This document shows positions 8,075 to 15,901 of a DNA stretch of 31,265 nt, piece after piece. The notes beneath the pieces were generated by a model, which had not been told where the DNA came from, made no database searches, and saw nothing but the letters and a program-made list of their open reading frames with translations. Position numbers and translations under genes: made by a program. Position 1 is the first letter of the stretch; every line of letters begins with the position of its first letter. This DNA comes from Pseudomonadota bacterium. GTDB taxonomy: Bacteria > Pseudomonadota > Gammaproteobacteria > Xanthomonadales > Xanthomonadaceae. The stretch covers positions 1 to 31,265 of the forward strand of contig JAFAFF010000085.1 in NCBI GenBank assembly GCA_023423605.1. The letters run 5' to 3'.

Positions 8075-10036
8075 TCAGCCGGCCGGCTGGGCGCTGGCCT
8101 GCCAGCCGCACATCTGGCCCTGGTTCTGTTCCTTCAGCCAGTCGTTGACCGGGGTGAAGTATTCGATCATCGGGCCGGCATCCAGCCTGTCCGAACCGGT
8201 CAGTTCCTTCAGCGTGGCCTGCCACGGCTGGCTGGCGCCCTTGCCCAGCATCGCCCAGAACTTCTGTCCCGCTTCCTTGTTGCCGTAGAAGCTGCACTCA
8301 TGCAGCGGTCCCTTGTAGCCGGAGGCATCGCACAGGCCCTTGTAGAACTGGAACTGCAGGATGCGCGCCAGGAAATAGCGCGTATACGGCGTGTTGCCGG
8401 GCACATGGTATTTCGCACCCGGATCGAAGAACTCCTCGCCGCGTGCGCTGGTTGGCGCCACGCCCTGATAGCGGGCCTTCAGGTCCCACCAGGCCTTGTT
8501 GTAATTGTCCGGTGTGATGGAACCATCGAACACGCCCCAGCGCCAGCGGTCGATCATCAGTCCGAAGGGCAGGAACGCGACGCCGGACAGCGCCATGCGC
8601 ATCTGGTTGTTGATCACGGCCTCGCGGCTTTCCTCCGGCTTGTCCACCAGGCCGATGGAATTGAGGTATTTCGGCGTCATCGCCAGCACGATGGTGTCGC
8701 CGATCGCTTCGTGGAAACCATCGTTGGCGCCGCCCTGGAACAGCGGCGGCAGCGGGTTGTAGGCCAGGTCGTAATAGAGGTGGCCGAGCTCGTGGTAGAT
8801 GGTGGTGAAGTTCTCTTCGTTCGGCTTGATGCACATCTTGGTGCGCACGTCGCCGTTCATGTCCATGTCCCAGGCGCTGGCATGGCAGACCACGTCGCGG
8901 TCCTGTGGCTTGATGAACTGGGTCTTCTCCCAGTACGAGGCGGGCAGCTTGGGCATGCCCAGCGAAACATAGAAATCCTGCGCGCGTTCGGTCATCTGCC
9001 GTGCGGTACGCAGCTCGGCCTCACGTTGCGCCCTGTACAGGCCTTCCACGTTCGCGTTCGCGCCTGCCTTGGCCAGCGCACCGCTCAGGTTGCCCTGGTA
9101 CTGTTTTTCCAGCGCTGCGGTGATGTCCAGGCTGCCGGCGCCGGGGTAGGGCTGCAGCTGGTCCCACAGGTTGGACCAGTCCTGCTGCCACATGTTGCCC
9201 AGCAGATGCGCGGCAATCAGGCCGTTGCCTGCCTCGGCCTTGTCCTTGCCGTAGGTGGCATCCAGCTTGCCACGCGCGTAGCAGTGCAACTGCTCGTACA
9301 TCGGCTTCACCTGCTCCCACAGGCGGTCGGTTTCCGGGCCGATCTGCTCCGCAGGCATATCGTAGCCGCTGCGCCACATCTGTCCGGCATCGGCGAAGCC
9401 CAGACCCTTGGCGCCTTCGTTGACCAGGCTGACAAACTGCTGGTAATCACCACGCATCGTCTTGGTGGTGCTGTGCCAGCCCTGCCAGGCATCCAGCTGC
9501 TTGTCGTAGTCGCGGCTGCGCGCCAGCACCTGTTCCAGTTCGCCCAGCTGGCGGCAGGCGTTGGGATCGTTGGCATCGGTGCAGTACTTGCCCGCGCCGT
9601 AGCTGCCTTCCATGCGGGTGGCGATCCGGGTCAGCTCCGCCAGCTTGGCAGGGTCGCGCGGTGCGGGCATGGACGACATCAGCTTGAGCAGGTGCAGGGC
9701 ACGCCGGCTGTCTTCGGACATGGGCTGGCCGTCGAACTTCGCAGCCTGTTCGATCCAGCTGTTGAGCTGGGTGAGCGAGCGTTCGTTGGCCTTGGCGGCC
9801 ACACGTTCGGAATCGCTGTTGATGTAGGTCGAAGACAGCCACTGCGCCGACGTCATCTCCGGATAGGCGGCCTTGTATTCGGCGTTGATGCGGGCCACGA
9901 ACTGGTCGGCGGTTTCACCGGCCGGCGCGCGGGTGGCCGCCGGTTCGCTGCCAGGTGAAGGTTCCTTCTTGCAGGCGGACAGCGACAGCATGGCCACGGC
10001 GAGCGCCGGAACCAGCAGGAGGTGACGGTGTTTCAC
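8075..10036 (-). CDS. M2 family peptidase (ACE-like dipeptidyl carboxypeptidase), lipoprotein
   Basis: This 653-residue zinc metallopeptidase is a bacterial homologue of angiotensin-converting enzyme and should remove C-terminal dipeptides in the periplasm or at the outer membrane. The N-terminus (HRHLLLVPALAVAMLSLSAC) is a lipoprotein signal with lipobox LSAC. The gluzincin site is HELGH with H415, E416 and H419, and the third zinc ligand is E443 in GFHEAIGDTIVLAM, the normal M2 arrangement. Length fits the single-domain bacterial enzymes. I use the GTG at 10036 because AAGGA lies 6 nt before it and the lipoprotein signal begins there. A promoter-like TTGCGA/TAGCCT pair is just upstream. It is transcribed in the same direction as eptA but 100 nt away, so it is probably a separate unit. 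Confidence 0.94.
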   Translation of the reverse strand: MKHRHLLLVPALAVAMLSLSACKKEPSPGSEPAATRAPAGETADQFVARINAEYKAAYPEMTSAQWLSSTYINSDSERVAAKANERSLTQLNSWIEQAAKFDGQPMSEDSRRALHLLKLMSSMPAPRDPAKLAELTRIATRMEGSYGAGKYCTDANDPNACRQLGELEQVLARSRDYDKQLDAWQGWHSTTKTMRGDYQQFVSLVNEGAKGLGFADAGQMWRSGYDMPAEQIGPETDRLWEQVKPMYEQLHCYARGKLDATYGKDKAEAGNGLIAAHLLGNMWQQDWSNLWDQLQPYPGAGSLDITAALEKQYQGNLSGALAKAGANANVEGLYRAQREAELRTARQMTERAQDFYVSLGMPKLPASYWEKTQFIKPQDRDVVCHASAWDMDMNGDVRTKMCIKPNEENFTTIYHELGHLYYDLAYNPLPPLFQGGANDGFHEAIGDTIVLAMTPKYLNSIGLVDKPEESREAVINNQMRMALSGVAFLPFGLMIDRWRWGVFDGSITPDNYNKAWWDLKARYQGVAPTSARGEEFFDPGAKYHVPGNTPYTRYFLARILQFQFYKGLCDASGYKGPLHECSFYGNKEAGQKFWAMLGKGASQPWQATLKELTGSDRLDAGPMIEYFTPVNDWLKEQNQGQMCGWQASAQPAG

Positions 10037-10067
10037 GGGAAGTCCTTGGACGGTGAGCGACCGCCGA

Positions 10068-10096
10068 AGGCTAGTGGGCAGGCGGGGCCATCGCAA
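10068..10096 (-). promoter_or_regulatory. Candidate sigma70 promoter of the M2 peptidase gene
   Basis: On the minus strand TTGCGA (10096-10091) and TAGCCT (10073-10068) are separated by 17 bp, about 32 nt before the GTG start. This fits a housekeeping promoter with a short leader that contains the AAGGA ribosome-binding site. Confidence 0.5.
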
Positions 10097-10136
10097 GTGG
10101 CGGAGGTCGCACACCGCTGGTGTCGCCCCCGCCCGC

Positions 10137-11774
10137 TCATGGTACGCACCCGGCGAACACATCGCGATCGCGCTCGTAAAGCGCGGTATGTACCTGCATC
10201 AGGCCCAGTACCGAGGAGAACAGGTTGTCGTGGTCGGTACGGCCGGCGGCACGTCGGCGCAGGCAGTGCACGTCCAGCTGGCGTCCGGCAACAAAGCCCG
10301 GCGAGAACCACATGGTCATCGGCACGCGGGTCTGTTCGGCAGGAGCGATGGCCCAGGGGATGCCATGCAGATAGAGGCCCTTCTCCCCGAGGGATTCACC
10401 ATGGTCGGACAGGTAGATCATCGCGGTGTCGTAGTCGTCCATGGCCTGCAGCGCTTCCACGGTGCGGGCGAGGAAATGATCGGTGTAAAGGACGGCGTTG
10501 TCGTAGCTGTTGACGATCTGTTCCTGCGTGCACCGCCCGATGTCGCGCGTATCGCAGGTCGGCGTGAAGCGGCGGAAGCGCGGTGGGTAACGTTCGAAAT
10601 AGGCCGGGCCATGGTTGCCCAGCTGGTGCAGCACGACGACGCGGTCACCCGCCCGCCCGCGGACCTGGGCGGGGAGGTCCTGGAGCAGGATCTCGTCCAT
10701 GCAGCGTCCTTTGCCGCACAACGCCGGCCTGGCAGCGGCGGCCAGGGACTGGAAGGGCAAGCCCTCGCATACGCCCTTGCAGCCGGACTGGTTGTCTCGC
10801 CACAGCGTGGAAATGCCTACGCGCTCAAGCACATGCAGCAGCGACTGATGCGCGCGGATCTTCTTCTGGTCGTAATCGTGGCGTCCCCAGGGCGAGAACA
10901 GGCAGGGCAATGACACCTCGGTACTGGTCCCGCAGGCGTGCATGTCGGGGAAGTTGACCACGTCCATCCGCGCGAGCCGGGGCGTGGTGTCCCGTCCACC
11001 GTTGAGTCCCCAGTTCCGTGCGCGGACGGTTTCGCCCATGACGATCACCAGCAGCCTGGGCTTGCTGGCCGACGCGCGCGGCGTGGCGATGGCGTCCAGG
11101 CCGATCGGCAGCTTGGCTGCGCGCCGCACCTGGTGTTCGCCGCGCAGGGCGCGCGGCAGCCCGATCAGGAGGTTGCCCGGGGTCACCAGATAGCGCACTT
11201 CACGGTGATTGCGCATCAGCGATGAGACATCCTGGAATGCCAGCAGCGCGCCGCCGAGCGTGGCAACCGTGGCAAGCAGCAGCAGCGCCACGCGGCGGCT
11301 GGTGCCGCGGAGCCAGCCATCGCTGCGCAACCGCACCCGCCAGACAAGGATGACCGGCACCGTTGCCAGCAGCAGGGGCCAGAGCAGCGATGGGGTGATC
11401 AGTTCTCCACCCTCCTTGATGTCGGTTGCCAGCACGTTGCGCAGCATGTCCACGTCCAGGTAGATGTGGTAGCGGTCCATGTAGTGCGCGGCGAGCGTGC
11501 CGACCAGCAACAGCAGGCTGCATGCCACGCGCATGTTCCAGCGCCACACCAGCAGTCCCAGAAGCAGCGTGTGCGTGCCGACCAGCATCAGCAGCAGGGC
11601 GGCCACGACCCGCATGCTGCCGGGATGGGGCGCCATGGCGGCCTGCCAGAACGCGCCGTTGCAGACCAGTGCGAAATAGACGCTGACCAGCAGCACCACC
11701 GCTTCGCAGGACAGTTCCGGACGCCAGCGGAACCACTGCATCGGTGCCGGCGCCATGGCCGATGCCGCGGTCAT
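10137..11774 (-). CDS. eptA: Phosphoethanolamine--lipid A transferase, EptA/MCR type
   Basis: This 545-residue inner-membrane enzyme should transfer phosphoethanolamine from phosphatidylethanolamine to lipid A, lowering negative charge and polymyxin binding. About five N-terminal transmembrane helices (residues ~22-180) precede a periplasmic alkaline-phosphatase-fold domain. Zinc-site blocks are VIVMGETVRARNWGLNG, with the catalytic Thr285 in ACGTSTEVSLPCLFSP, and SDHGESLGEKGLYLHG. Several cysteines in the domain fit the family's conserved disulfides. The start at 11774 overlaps the stop of the upstream PAP2 gene as ATGA, so translation is likely coupled; the ATG at 11756 is an alternative. 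Length matches E. coli EptA. The PAP2 partner suggests dephosphorylation and phosphoethanolamine addition are linked. No regulatory box was identified. Confidence 0.9.
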   Translation of the reverse strand: MTAASAMAPAPMQWFRWRPELSCEAVVLLVSVYFALVCNGAFWQAAMAPHPGSMRVVAALLLMLVGTHTLLLGLLVWRWNMRVACSLLLLVGTLAAHYMDRYHIYLDVDMLRNVLATDIKEGGELITPSLLWPLLLATVPVILVWRVRLRSDGWLRGTSRRVALLLLATVATLGGALLAFQDVSSLMRNHREVRYLVTPGNLLIGLPRALRGEHQVRRAAKLPIGLDAIATPRASASKPRLLVIVMGETVRARNWGLNGGRDTTPRLARMDVVNFPDMHACGTSTEVSLPCLFSPWGRHDYDQKKIRAHQSLLHVLERVGISTLWRDNQSGCKGVCEGLPFQSLAAAARPALCGKGRCMDEILLQDLPAQVRGRAGDRVVVLHQLGNHGPAYFERYPPRFRRFTPTCDTRDIGRCTQEQIVNSYDNAVLYTDHFLARTVEALQAMDDYDTAMIYLSDHGESLGEKGLYLHGIPWAIAPAEQTRVPMTMWFSPGFVAGRQLDVHCLRRRAAGRTDHDNLFSSVLGLMQVHTALYERDRDVFAGCVP

Positions 11775-12514
11775 GGCCCCACCTGCCCATCGTGTGAGGT
11801 GGCACGCGCCACCGCTCCACGCATCAGCGCGAACACGCCCAGGCTCACGCACCAGCACAGTGCTGCGGTTGCAAGGTCATGGGACAGGAAATGCGCCCCG
11901 CGCAGCTGTTGCGCCAGGCCGAGCAGCAGTCCGGCAAGCAGACCGGTGGCGAGGCCGATCCGGCGCCAGGCAGGGCGGTAGAGCAGGGCGAAGAAGTACA
12001 GCGACAGCCACGCATACCCCGCGCTGGCCTGGCCTGCCGGGAAGCAGGCCGGCGTCCCCAGCCCATCAGGGCGCGGCTCCAGCAGGCCGATGAACGGACG
12101 GCTCCCGCCGTATCGCAGCAGGTCCCACGGACAGTCCATCCGGGTCAACGGCTTGAGCCCCGCCACCAGCGCGGTGCTGAGCGCCAGGGCCAGGAACAGG
12201 TAGAGCAGGGCGACATGCAGCCGGCGATGGCGTTTCCGGGTCAGGACGCACGCAAGCAGGACGGCGAGGCCTGCCAGCAGGCTGGCCCACTTGCCGCCCT
12301 TGTGCGCGAGGGTTGCGGTGACCCAGGCGCTTTCCAGGGCCCACTGGTTTCCCTGCATGCGGTAGAACAGGTCGGCGACGACCTGGTCTCCGCCCAGGTC
12401 CATCAGCGCAGCGACCCCAAGTGCGGTGGCCAACGGCGGCAGCAACAGGGTCAGCAGTGGGGGCGCGGCTGGCGTGGGGCAGGCGGCGTCGAGAGGCGCT
12501 GGGGACGTGGGCAT
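11771..12514 (-). CDS. PAP2 family membrane phosphatase, lipid A-related
   Basis: This 247-residue membrane protein has about six hydrophobic helices and the PAP2/phosphatidate-phosphatase pattern. Motif 1 is KPLTRMDCPW, motif 2 is CFPAGQASAGYAW and motif 3 is LRGAHFLSHD with H208 and H212. Motif 2 is unusual: the His of the consensus P-S/A-G-H is Gln162. The gene is directly upstream of eptA with a 4-nt ATGA overlap, which suggests a joint role in lipid A or undecaprenyl phosphate chemistry. The start is uncertain: I use the ATG at 12514, but 12541 (ATG) and 12580 (GTG) are possible and no strong ribosome-binding site distinguishes them. Because of the His change, activity on phosphate esters should not be assumed. 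Confidence 0.82.
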   Translation of the reverse strand: MPTSPAPLDAACPTPAAPPLLTLLLPPLATALGVAALMDLGGDQVVADLFYRMQGNQWALESAWVTATLAHKGGKWASLLAGLAVLLACVLTRKRHRRLHVALLYLFLALALSTALVAGLKPLTRMDCPWDLLRYGGSRPFIGLLEPRPDGLGTPACFPAGQASAGYAWLSLYFFALLYRPAWRRIGLATGLLAGLLLGLAQQLRGAHFLSHDLATAALCWCVSLGVFALMRGAVARATSHDGQVGP

Positions 12515-12840
12515 GCAGGAGCTCGGGAAAGGCGATGCCATGCATCTGGCGACGCCGTAGCTGAGCCGCTTGCCGCGCACCCGTCGCCTGCCCGATGCGA
12601 CAATCCTGTACAGCCCTTGTGCGCCAGTGGCCGGCCTCTGCTATCGAGGGCGATGGACGCCGGCGCGGAAAGCGGATGGCGACACCGTGCGCATGCGACG
12701 GCGGTGCGCGAATCGATGCAACATGGGCGGGCGCACGGCCGTGCGTGGGGCCTGCCGTCGACCAGCCGGCGGAGAGCGCAGGTCCGGGCCGGCGCGACGG
12801 GTGCATGCAACGAAGTGAAGGCGATGTTAATCTCGCCCTG
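12515..12840. other. Divergent intergenic region, PAP2-eptA operon and DUF819 gene
   Basis: About 330 bases carry no convincing gene. The region must hold the promoter of the PAP2-eptA pair on the minus strand and, near its right end, GATGTTAATCTC (12823-12834), a possible -10 region for the DUF819 gene. Short open frames here are very Arg/Cys-rich and look like GC-rich noise. Confidence 0.4.
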
Positions 12841-12863
12841 CGCCGCCGTCTGCGGCGTTTTTT
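12841..12863 (+). terminator. Intrinsic terminator in the leader of the DUF819 gene
   Basis: A 6-bp stem, CGCCGC with GCGGCG, loop CGTCT, is followed directly by six T residues (12858-12863). It lies 33 nt before the downstream ATG, so it either ends a short upstream transcript or attenuates this gene. Confidence 0.6.
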
Positions 12864-12896
12864 CTTCCCGCCTGCCTTCGATCGACAGAGGACCGC

Positions 12897-14147
12897 ATGC
12901 CGACCGAGTCCGTACCCGCCCTGATCAGTAGCGACATCGTCGCCCTGGGCCTGATTGCCGCCACGCTGGCCTTGATTTTCTGGGCCGCCAGCGGCCCGAC
13001 CCCGATGCTGAAGAAGATCTTTGCCTGGGTACCGGCCCTGCTGTTGTGCTATTTCATCCCGGCCATCTACAACACTGCCGGCATCATCGATGGTCAGAAC
13101 ACATCGCTCTACAATCCGGTATCGCGTGATGTCCTGCTGCCGGCAGCGCTCGTACTGCTGACGCTGTCCATCGATCTGAAGGGTGTGCTCAAGCTGGGCC
13201 CGAAGCTGCTGATCATGTTCTGTGCCGGCACCGCCGGCGTGATGCTGGGGGCGATCGTATCCTTCCAGGCCATGAAGCTGATCCATCCCGACACCGTCGC
13301 CGGCGATACCTGGGCCGGCATGGCCGCGCTGGCCGGCAGCTGGATCGGCGGAGGGGCGAACATGGTGGCGATGCGCGAGGTGTTCGGCACCGATGCCACT
13401 ACGTTCGGCCAGTTTGCCGTGGTCGATGTGGCCTGTGCGAGCCTGTGGATGGCGATCCTGCTGTTCCTTGCCAACCGCGCGCAACAGATCGATACCCGCA
13501 ATGGTGCCGATACCCGTGCCATCGACGACATGAAGGCGCGCATCAGCGCCTATGAAGCGCAGAACGCCCGTATCCCGAGCCTGACCGACCTGATGGTGAT
13601 CGTTGGTGTGGCGCTTGGTGGTGTCGGTCTCGCACATGCCGTCGCCGCGCCGCTGGCCGGCTGGTTCGCGGCGAACGTCAGCTGGGCCAGCCAGTTCAGT
13701 CTGGACAGCCAGTTCGTCTGGGTGGTGCTGCTGTCCACCGCGTTGGGCCTGGGCCTGAGCTTCACGCGTGCCCGTCGGCTGGAGTCGGCGGGCGCCTCAC
13801 GGCTGGGGACGGTGTTCCTGTATTTCCTGATCGCCTGCATTGGCATGCAGATGAACCTGCTTTCGCTGCTGGATCGTCCGTGGCTGTTCCTGTTGGGAGT
13901 CATCTGGATGGCAACCCATGTACTGGTGCTGTGGGTTGTCGGGAAACTGATGCGGGCACCGCTGTTTTTCCTGGCCATCGGTTCGCAGGGCAACATCGGT
14001 GCTGCGGCGTCGGCGCCGGTGGTGGCGGCAGCCTTCCATCCGTCGCTGGCGCCGGTGGGGGTATTGCTGGGCACGGTGGGATACGCCACCGGAACGGGTC
14101 TGGCCTATGTCACGGGGCTGGTCCTGAGATGGATGGCGGGCGCCTGA
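12897..14147 (+). CDS. DUF819 family membrane protein
   Basis: This 416-residue integral membrane protein has about ten to eleven hydrophobic helices. The sequence resembles the DUF819 (YjcL) family: AGSWIGGGANMVAMREVFGTDATTFGQFAVVDV in the middle and LAIGSQGNIGAAASAPVVAAAFHP near the end contain the Gly-rich helix breaks typical of transporters of this type. A charged loop (THNGADT-like NRAQQIDTRNGADTRA region, about residues 196-225) divides two halves, which suggests an internal repeat. The start is supported by AGAGGA 4 nt before the ATG. An intrinsic-terminator-like hairpin stands in its leader. No biochemical function is established for the family that I can cite; a small-solute carrier is an inference. 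It is followed by a SMAG repeat. Confidence 0.85.
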   Translation: MPTESVPALISSDIVALGLIAATLALIFWAASGPTPMLKKIFAWVPALLLCYFIPAIYNTAGIIDGQNTSLYNPVSRDVLLPAALVLLTLSIDLKGVLKLGPKLLIMFCAGTAGVMLGAIVSFQAMKLIHPDTVAGDTWAGMAALAGSWIGGGANMVAMREVFGTDATTFGQFAVVDVACASLWMAILLFLANRAQQIDTRNGADTRAIDDMKARISAYEAQNARIPSLTDLMVIVGVALGGVGLAHAVAAPLAGWFAANVSWASQFSLDSQFVWVVLLSTALGLGLSFTRARRLESAGASRLGTVFLYFLIACIGMQMNLLSLLDRPWLFLLGVIWMATHVLVLWVVGKLMRAPLFFLAIGSQGNIGAAASAPVVAAAFHPSLAPVGVLLGTVGYATGTGLAYVTGLVLRWMAGA

Positions 14148-14156
14148 CGGACCGGC

Positions 14157-14225
14157 GTAGCGTTGTAAAGCCGGGCTCTGCCCGGCTGGGGCATTGCCGC
14201 GCAGCGGGGCAATGCCCCGCTCTAC
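14157..14225. repeat. SMAG (GTAG) REP element, two-hairpin form
   Basis: The element begins with GTAG (14157-14160) and ends with CTAC (14222-14225). Inside are two stems: AGCCGGGC/GCCCGGCT (14169-14187) and GGGGCATTGCC/GGCAATGCCCC (14188-14218). This matches the Stenotrophomonas GTAG palindromes. The final CTAC gives the TAG stop codon of the convergent PI-PLC-like gene. Confidence 0.85.
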
Positions 14226-15493
14226 GTGGCAGGCGCGGTCACTGAAATGCGCGAAACCTGTCCATCGAGAGTGCCTGCATTGAAGCGCCGCACGCGCAGC
14301 TGAGCGGAATCGAAGTCCGCGTCCAGGCTGTTCACCTGCTGCGGCGCATCCCAGGGAATGTCCTGGAGTACATCAATGACGATGTACGCCCGGGCAGGGC
14401 TGCCATCGGCTGCCTCATGGAAGGTGACGCGCTGCCCCGCACGGGCGCCACGCAGGACCACCGATCGGATCGAATCGTTCTCGCAGCCCATGCGTGGCGT
14501 CGAGCCCAGTGACCAGCTGCGGTTGAACGCGGTGCTGAAGGTGCAGATCGGCCTTCCCTGGCCGTTGTTGCCATCGAACGCGATCAGGCCACCGTTGTTG
14601 TAGGTTTCGGCAAACTCCAGCATGTCGCCCCATTCGATGAAATCCAGCGCCAGATAGGCCGGCATGCGCCTGGCAGCAGGCAGGCAGTGCTGGTCGAGGC
14701 GGTCAATCACCGTATCGAGGCGGTTGTCGACGCCGCTGTGTGGAGAGAACGGCACGCCATGGAAATGATTCATCACGAACAGGCGCGGAAACCCCAGGGG
14801 CATGTCGCTGGCATCCAGGGCGACATGGTCCCAGCGCGGCCTGCAGCGATTGTCATGACTGAACACGGTATCGCCCAGGCTCCAGTAATTTTCCGCGGTC
14901 ACTGCCTGGTCGTGCATGAAGTAGGCCCCGGCCGCGGCGTATCTGCCCGACAGCTCCGACCGCTGGGTAAGGATGAGCAGTCGCTGGTCGGCGGCGACCA
15001 GTTCCCGGAGCGTAGGCCACCGGCCCGGTGTTGCCTTCCAGCGCGCATCCTCGGGGTTGAAGCTGCTGCGGAACAGCTGCGGATTGTCGCGGACGAACGC
15101 TTCCATGGTGGAGCGCGTGTAGTGATCTTCCAGGTGCAGGGTCACCACCGCGTCCGGATGCTGCGCGAGGAAACCGGCCACGGCGCCCAGGTCCTCCTGC
15201 AGCGGTGCCCTGCGTCCATGGAATGCGCAGTCCGCATGACAGGTGAGCAGTTGCCCGTCGCGCTCATGGATGTCCAGCATCAGTCCCCGTATGCCTCTCT
15301 GCAGCTGCGCTGTCACATCCATTGACTGGTTGGGCAGCAGGCTGTGATGGTTGGCGGCGTTGTGGGTCGTGATCCACAGGTAACGATCAAATGGACGATC
15401 CGGATCGATGATGTCGGCGGGACGGGGAGCCTGTGCCTTCGCCGCCAGCACGGGCACAAGTACAAGTATTGCCAACCAGGGAAGAATCTTCAT
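14222..15493 (-). CDS. Secreted PI-PLC-like phosphodiesterase (PLC X-domain)
   Basis: This 423-residue exported protein starts with a signal peptide (KILPWLAILVLVPVLAAKAQA) and continues into a phosphatidylinositol-specific phospholipase C-like TIM barrel. Seen motifs are WITTHNAANHH (first catalytic His, H44, THN), MLDIHERDGQLLTCHADC (D74 and second His, H86) and TLHLEDH. This is the X-domain layout of small bacterial PLC-like enzymes, which split phosphodiesters by cyclic intermediates. A ~110-residue C-terminal segment may be a beta-rich accessory domain. The start is uncertain: I use the ATG at 15493, and a TTG at 15508 would add five residues. No clear ribosome-binding site is visible. 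The gene's stop codon, TAG, lies inside the SMAG repeat. It is divergent from the next gene. Confidence 0.78.
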   Translation of the reverse strand: MKILPWLAILVLVPVLAAKAQAPRPADIIDPDRPFDRYLWITTHNAANHHSLLPNQSMDVTAQLQRGIRGLMLDIHERDGQLLTCHADCAFHGRRAPLQEDLGAVAGFLAQHPDAVVTLHLEDHYTRSTMEAFVRDNPQLFRSSFNPEDARWKATPGRWPTLRELVAADQRLLILTQRSELSGRYAAAGAYFMHDQAVTAENYWSLGDTVFSHDNRCRPRWDHVALDASDMPLGFPRLFVMNHFHGVPFSPHSGVDNRLDTVIDRLDQHCLPAARRMPAYLALDFIEWGDMLEFAETYNNGGLIAFDGNNGQGRPICTFSTAFNRSWSLGSTPRMGCENDSIRSVVLRGARAGQRVTFHEAADGSPARAYIVIDVLQDIPWDAPQQVNSLDADFDSAQLRVRRFNAGTLDGQVSRISVTAPAT

Positions 15494-15866
15494 CAGGCGC
15501 GTCCGCAATGGAATGAAGCGCGACTATCCCCATGCGTTCAGCGGCGCGCCTTGTCGCGTATCACAGATCATGCGCTCTGCATCGCGGTCGATACGACTCT
15601 GGAAGTAGCCTGACGGCTCCTTGTTGCATTGACCGACTCGCCGACCGGGCATGTCGGCCGAGGGTGGGAATCCAGGAAGGCAGCGGACGGTGCAGTCAGC
15701 TTCATCCGATGCCTCTGTCATCGGTGCGCCGGTCTACGTCGGGCATGACCTGTCGTGCTGTAGGTGTTGTGGCCGTGTCGCCATCATTGCGACATGCGTA
15801 CGGTTTCCACGTCATCCAGGTAACTAACGTGCACGCCGGGCATGCAGGCGTCACCCGGTGTGGCGC
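15494..15866. other. Divergent intergenic region, no gene seen
   Basis: About 370 bases separate the PI-PLC-like gene and the next secreted-protein gene. I see no gene with a credible start and product. It should hold two divergent promoters, but no clear -35/-10 pair stands out. The GC content is lower than in the flanking genes. An inverted repeat begins at its right border. Confidence 0.4.
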
Positions 15867-15885
15867 TTGCATTTTCACAATGCAA
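15867..15885. promoter_or_regulatory. Inverted repeat upstream of the secreted protein gene (possible operator)
   Basis: TTGCATT and AATGCAA (7 bp each) flank a 5-nt TTCAC spacer and end 16 nt before the ATG at 15902, just ahead of the ribosome-binding site GGAGAAG. It could be a repressor operator or an mRNA hairpin near the start. Confidence 0.45.
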
Positions 15886-15901
15886 CCCTGGAGAAGAAAC
15901 C

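Noticed and set aside
8063..9958. A 631-codon plus-strand frame opposite the M2 peptidase
   Set aside because: The peptidase on the other strand has all catalytic motifs; the frame here is its shadow.
12066..13637. A 523-codon minus-strand frame crossing PAP2, the intergenic region and DUF819
   Set aside because: It crosses two clear genes in the wrong frame and has a low-complexity Arg/Gln/Gly/His composition.
14157..14225. The SMAG palindromes as CRISPR repeats or transposon ends
   Set aside because: There are no regularly spaced units or spacers, no transposase, and no target-site duplication; the GTAG/CTAC ends fit REP elements.
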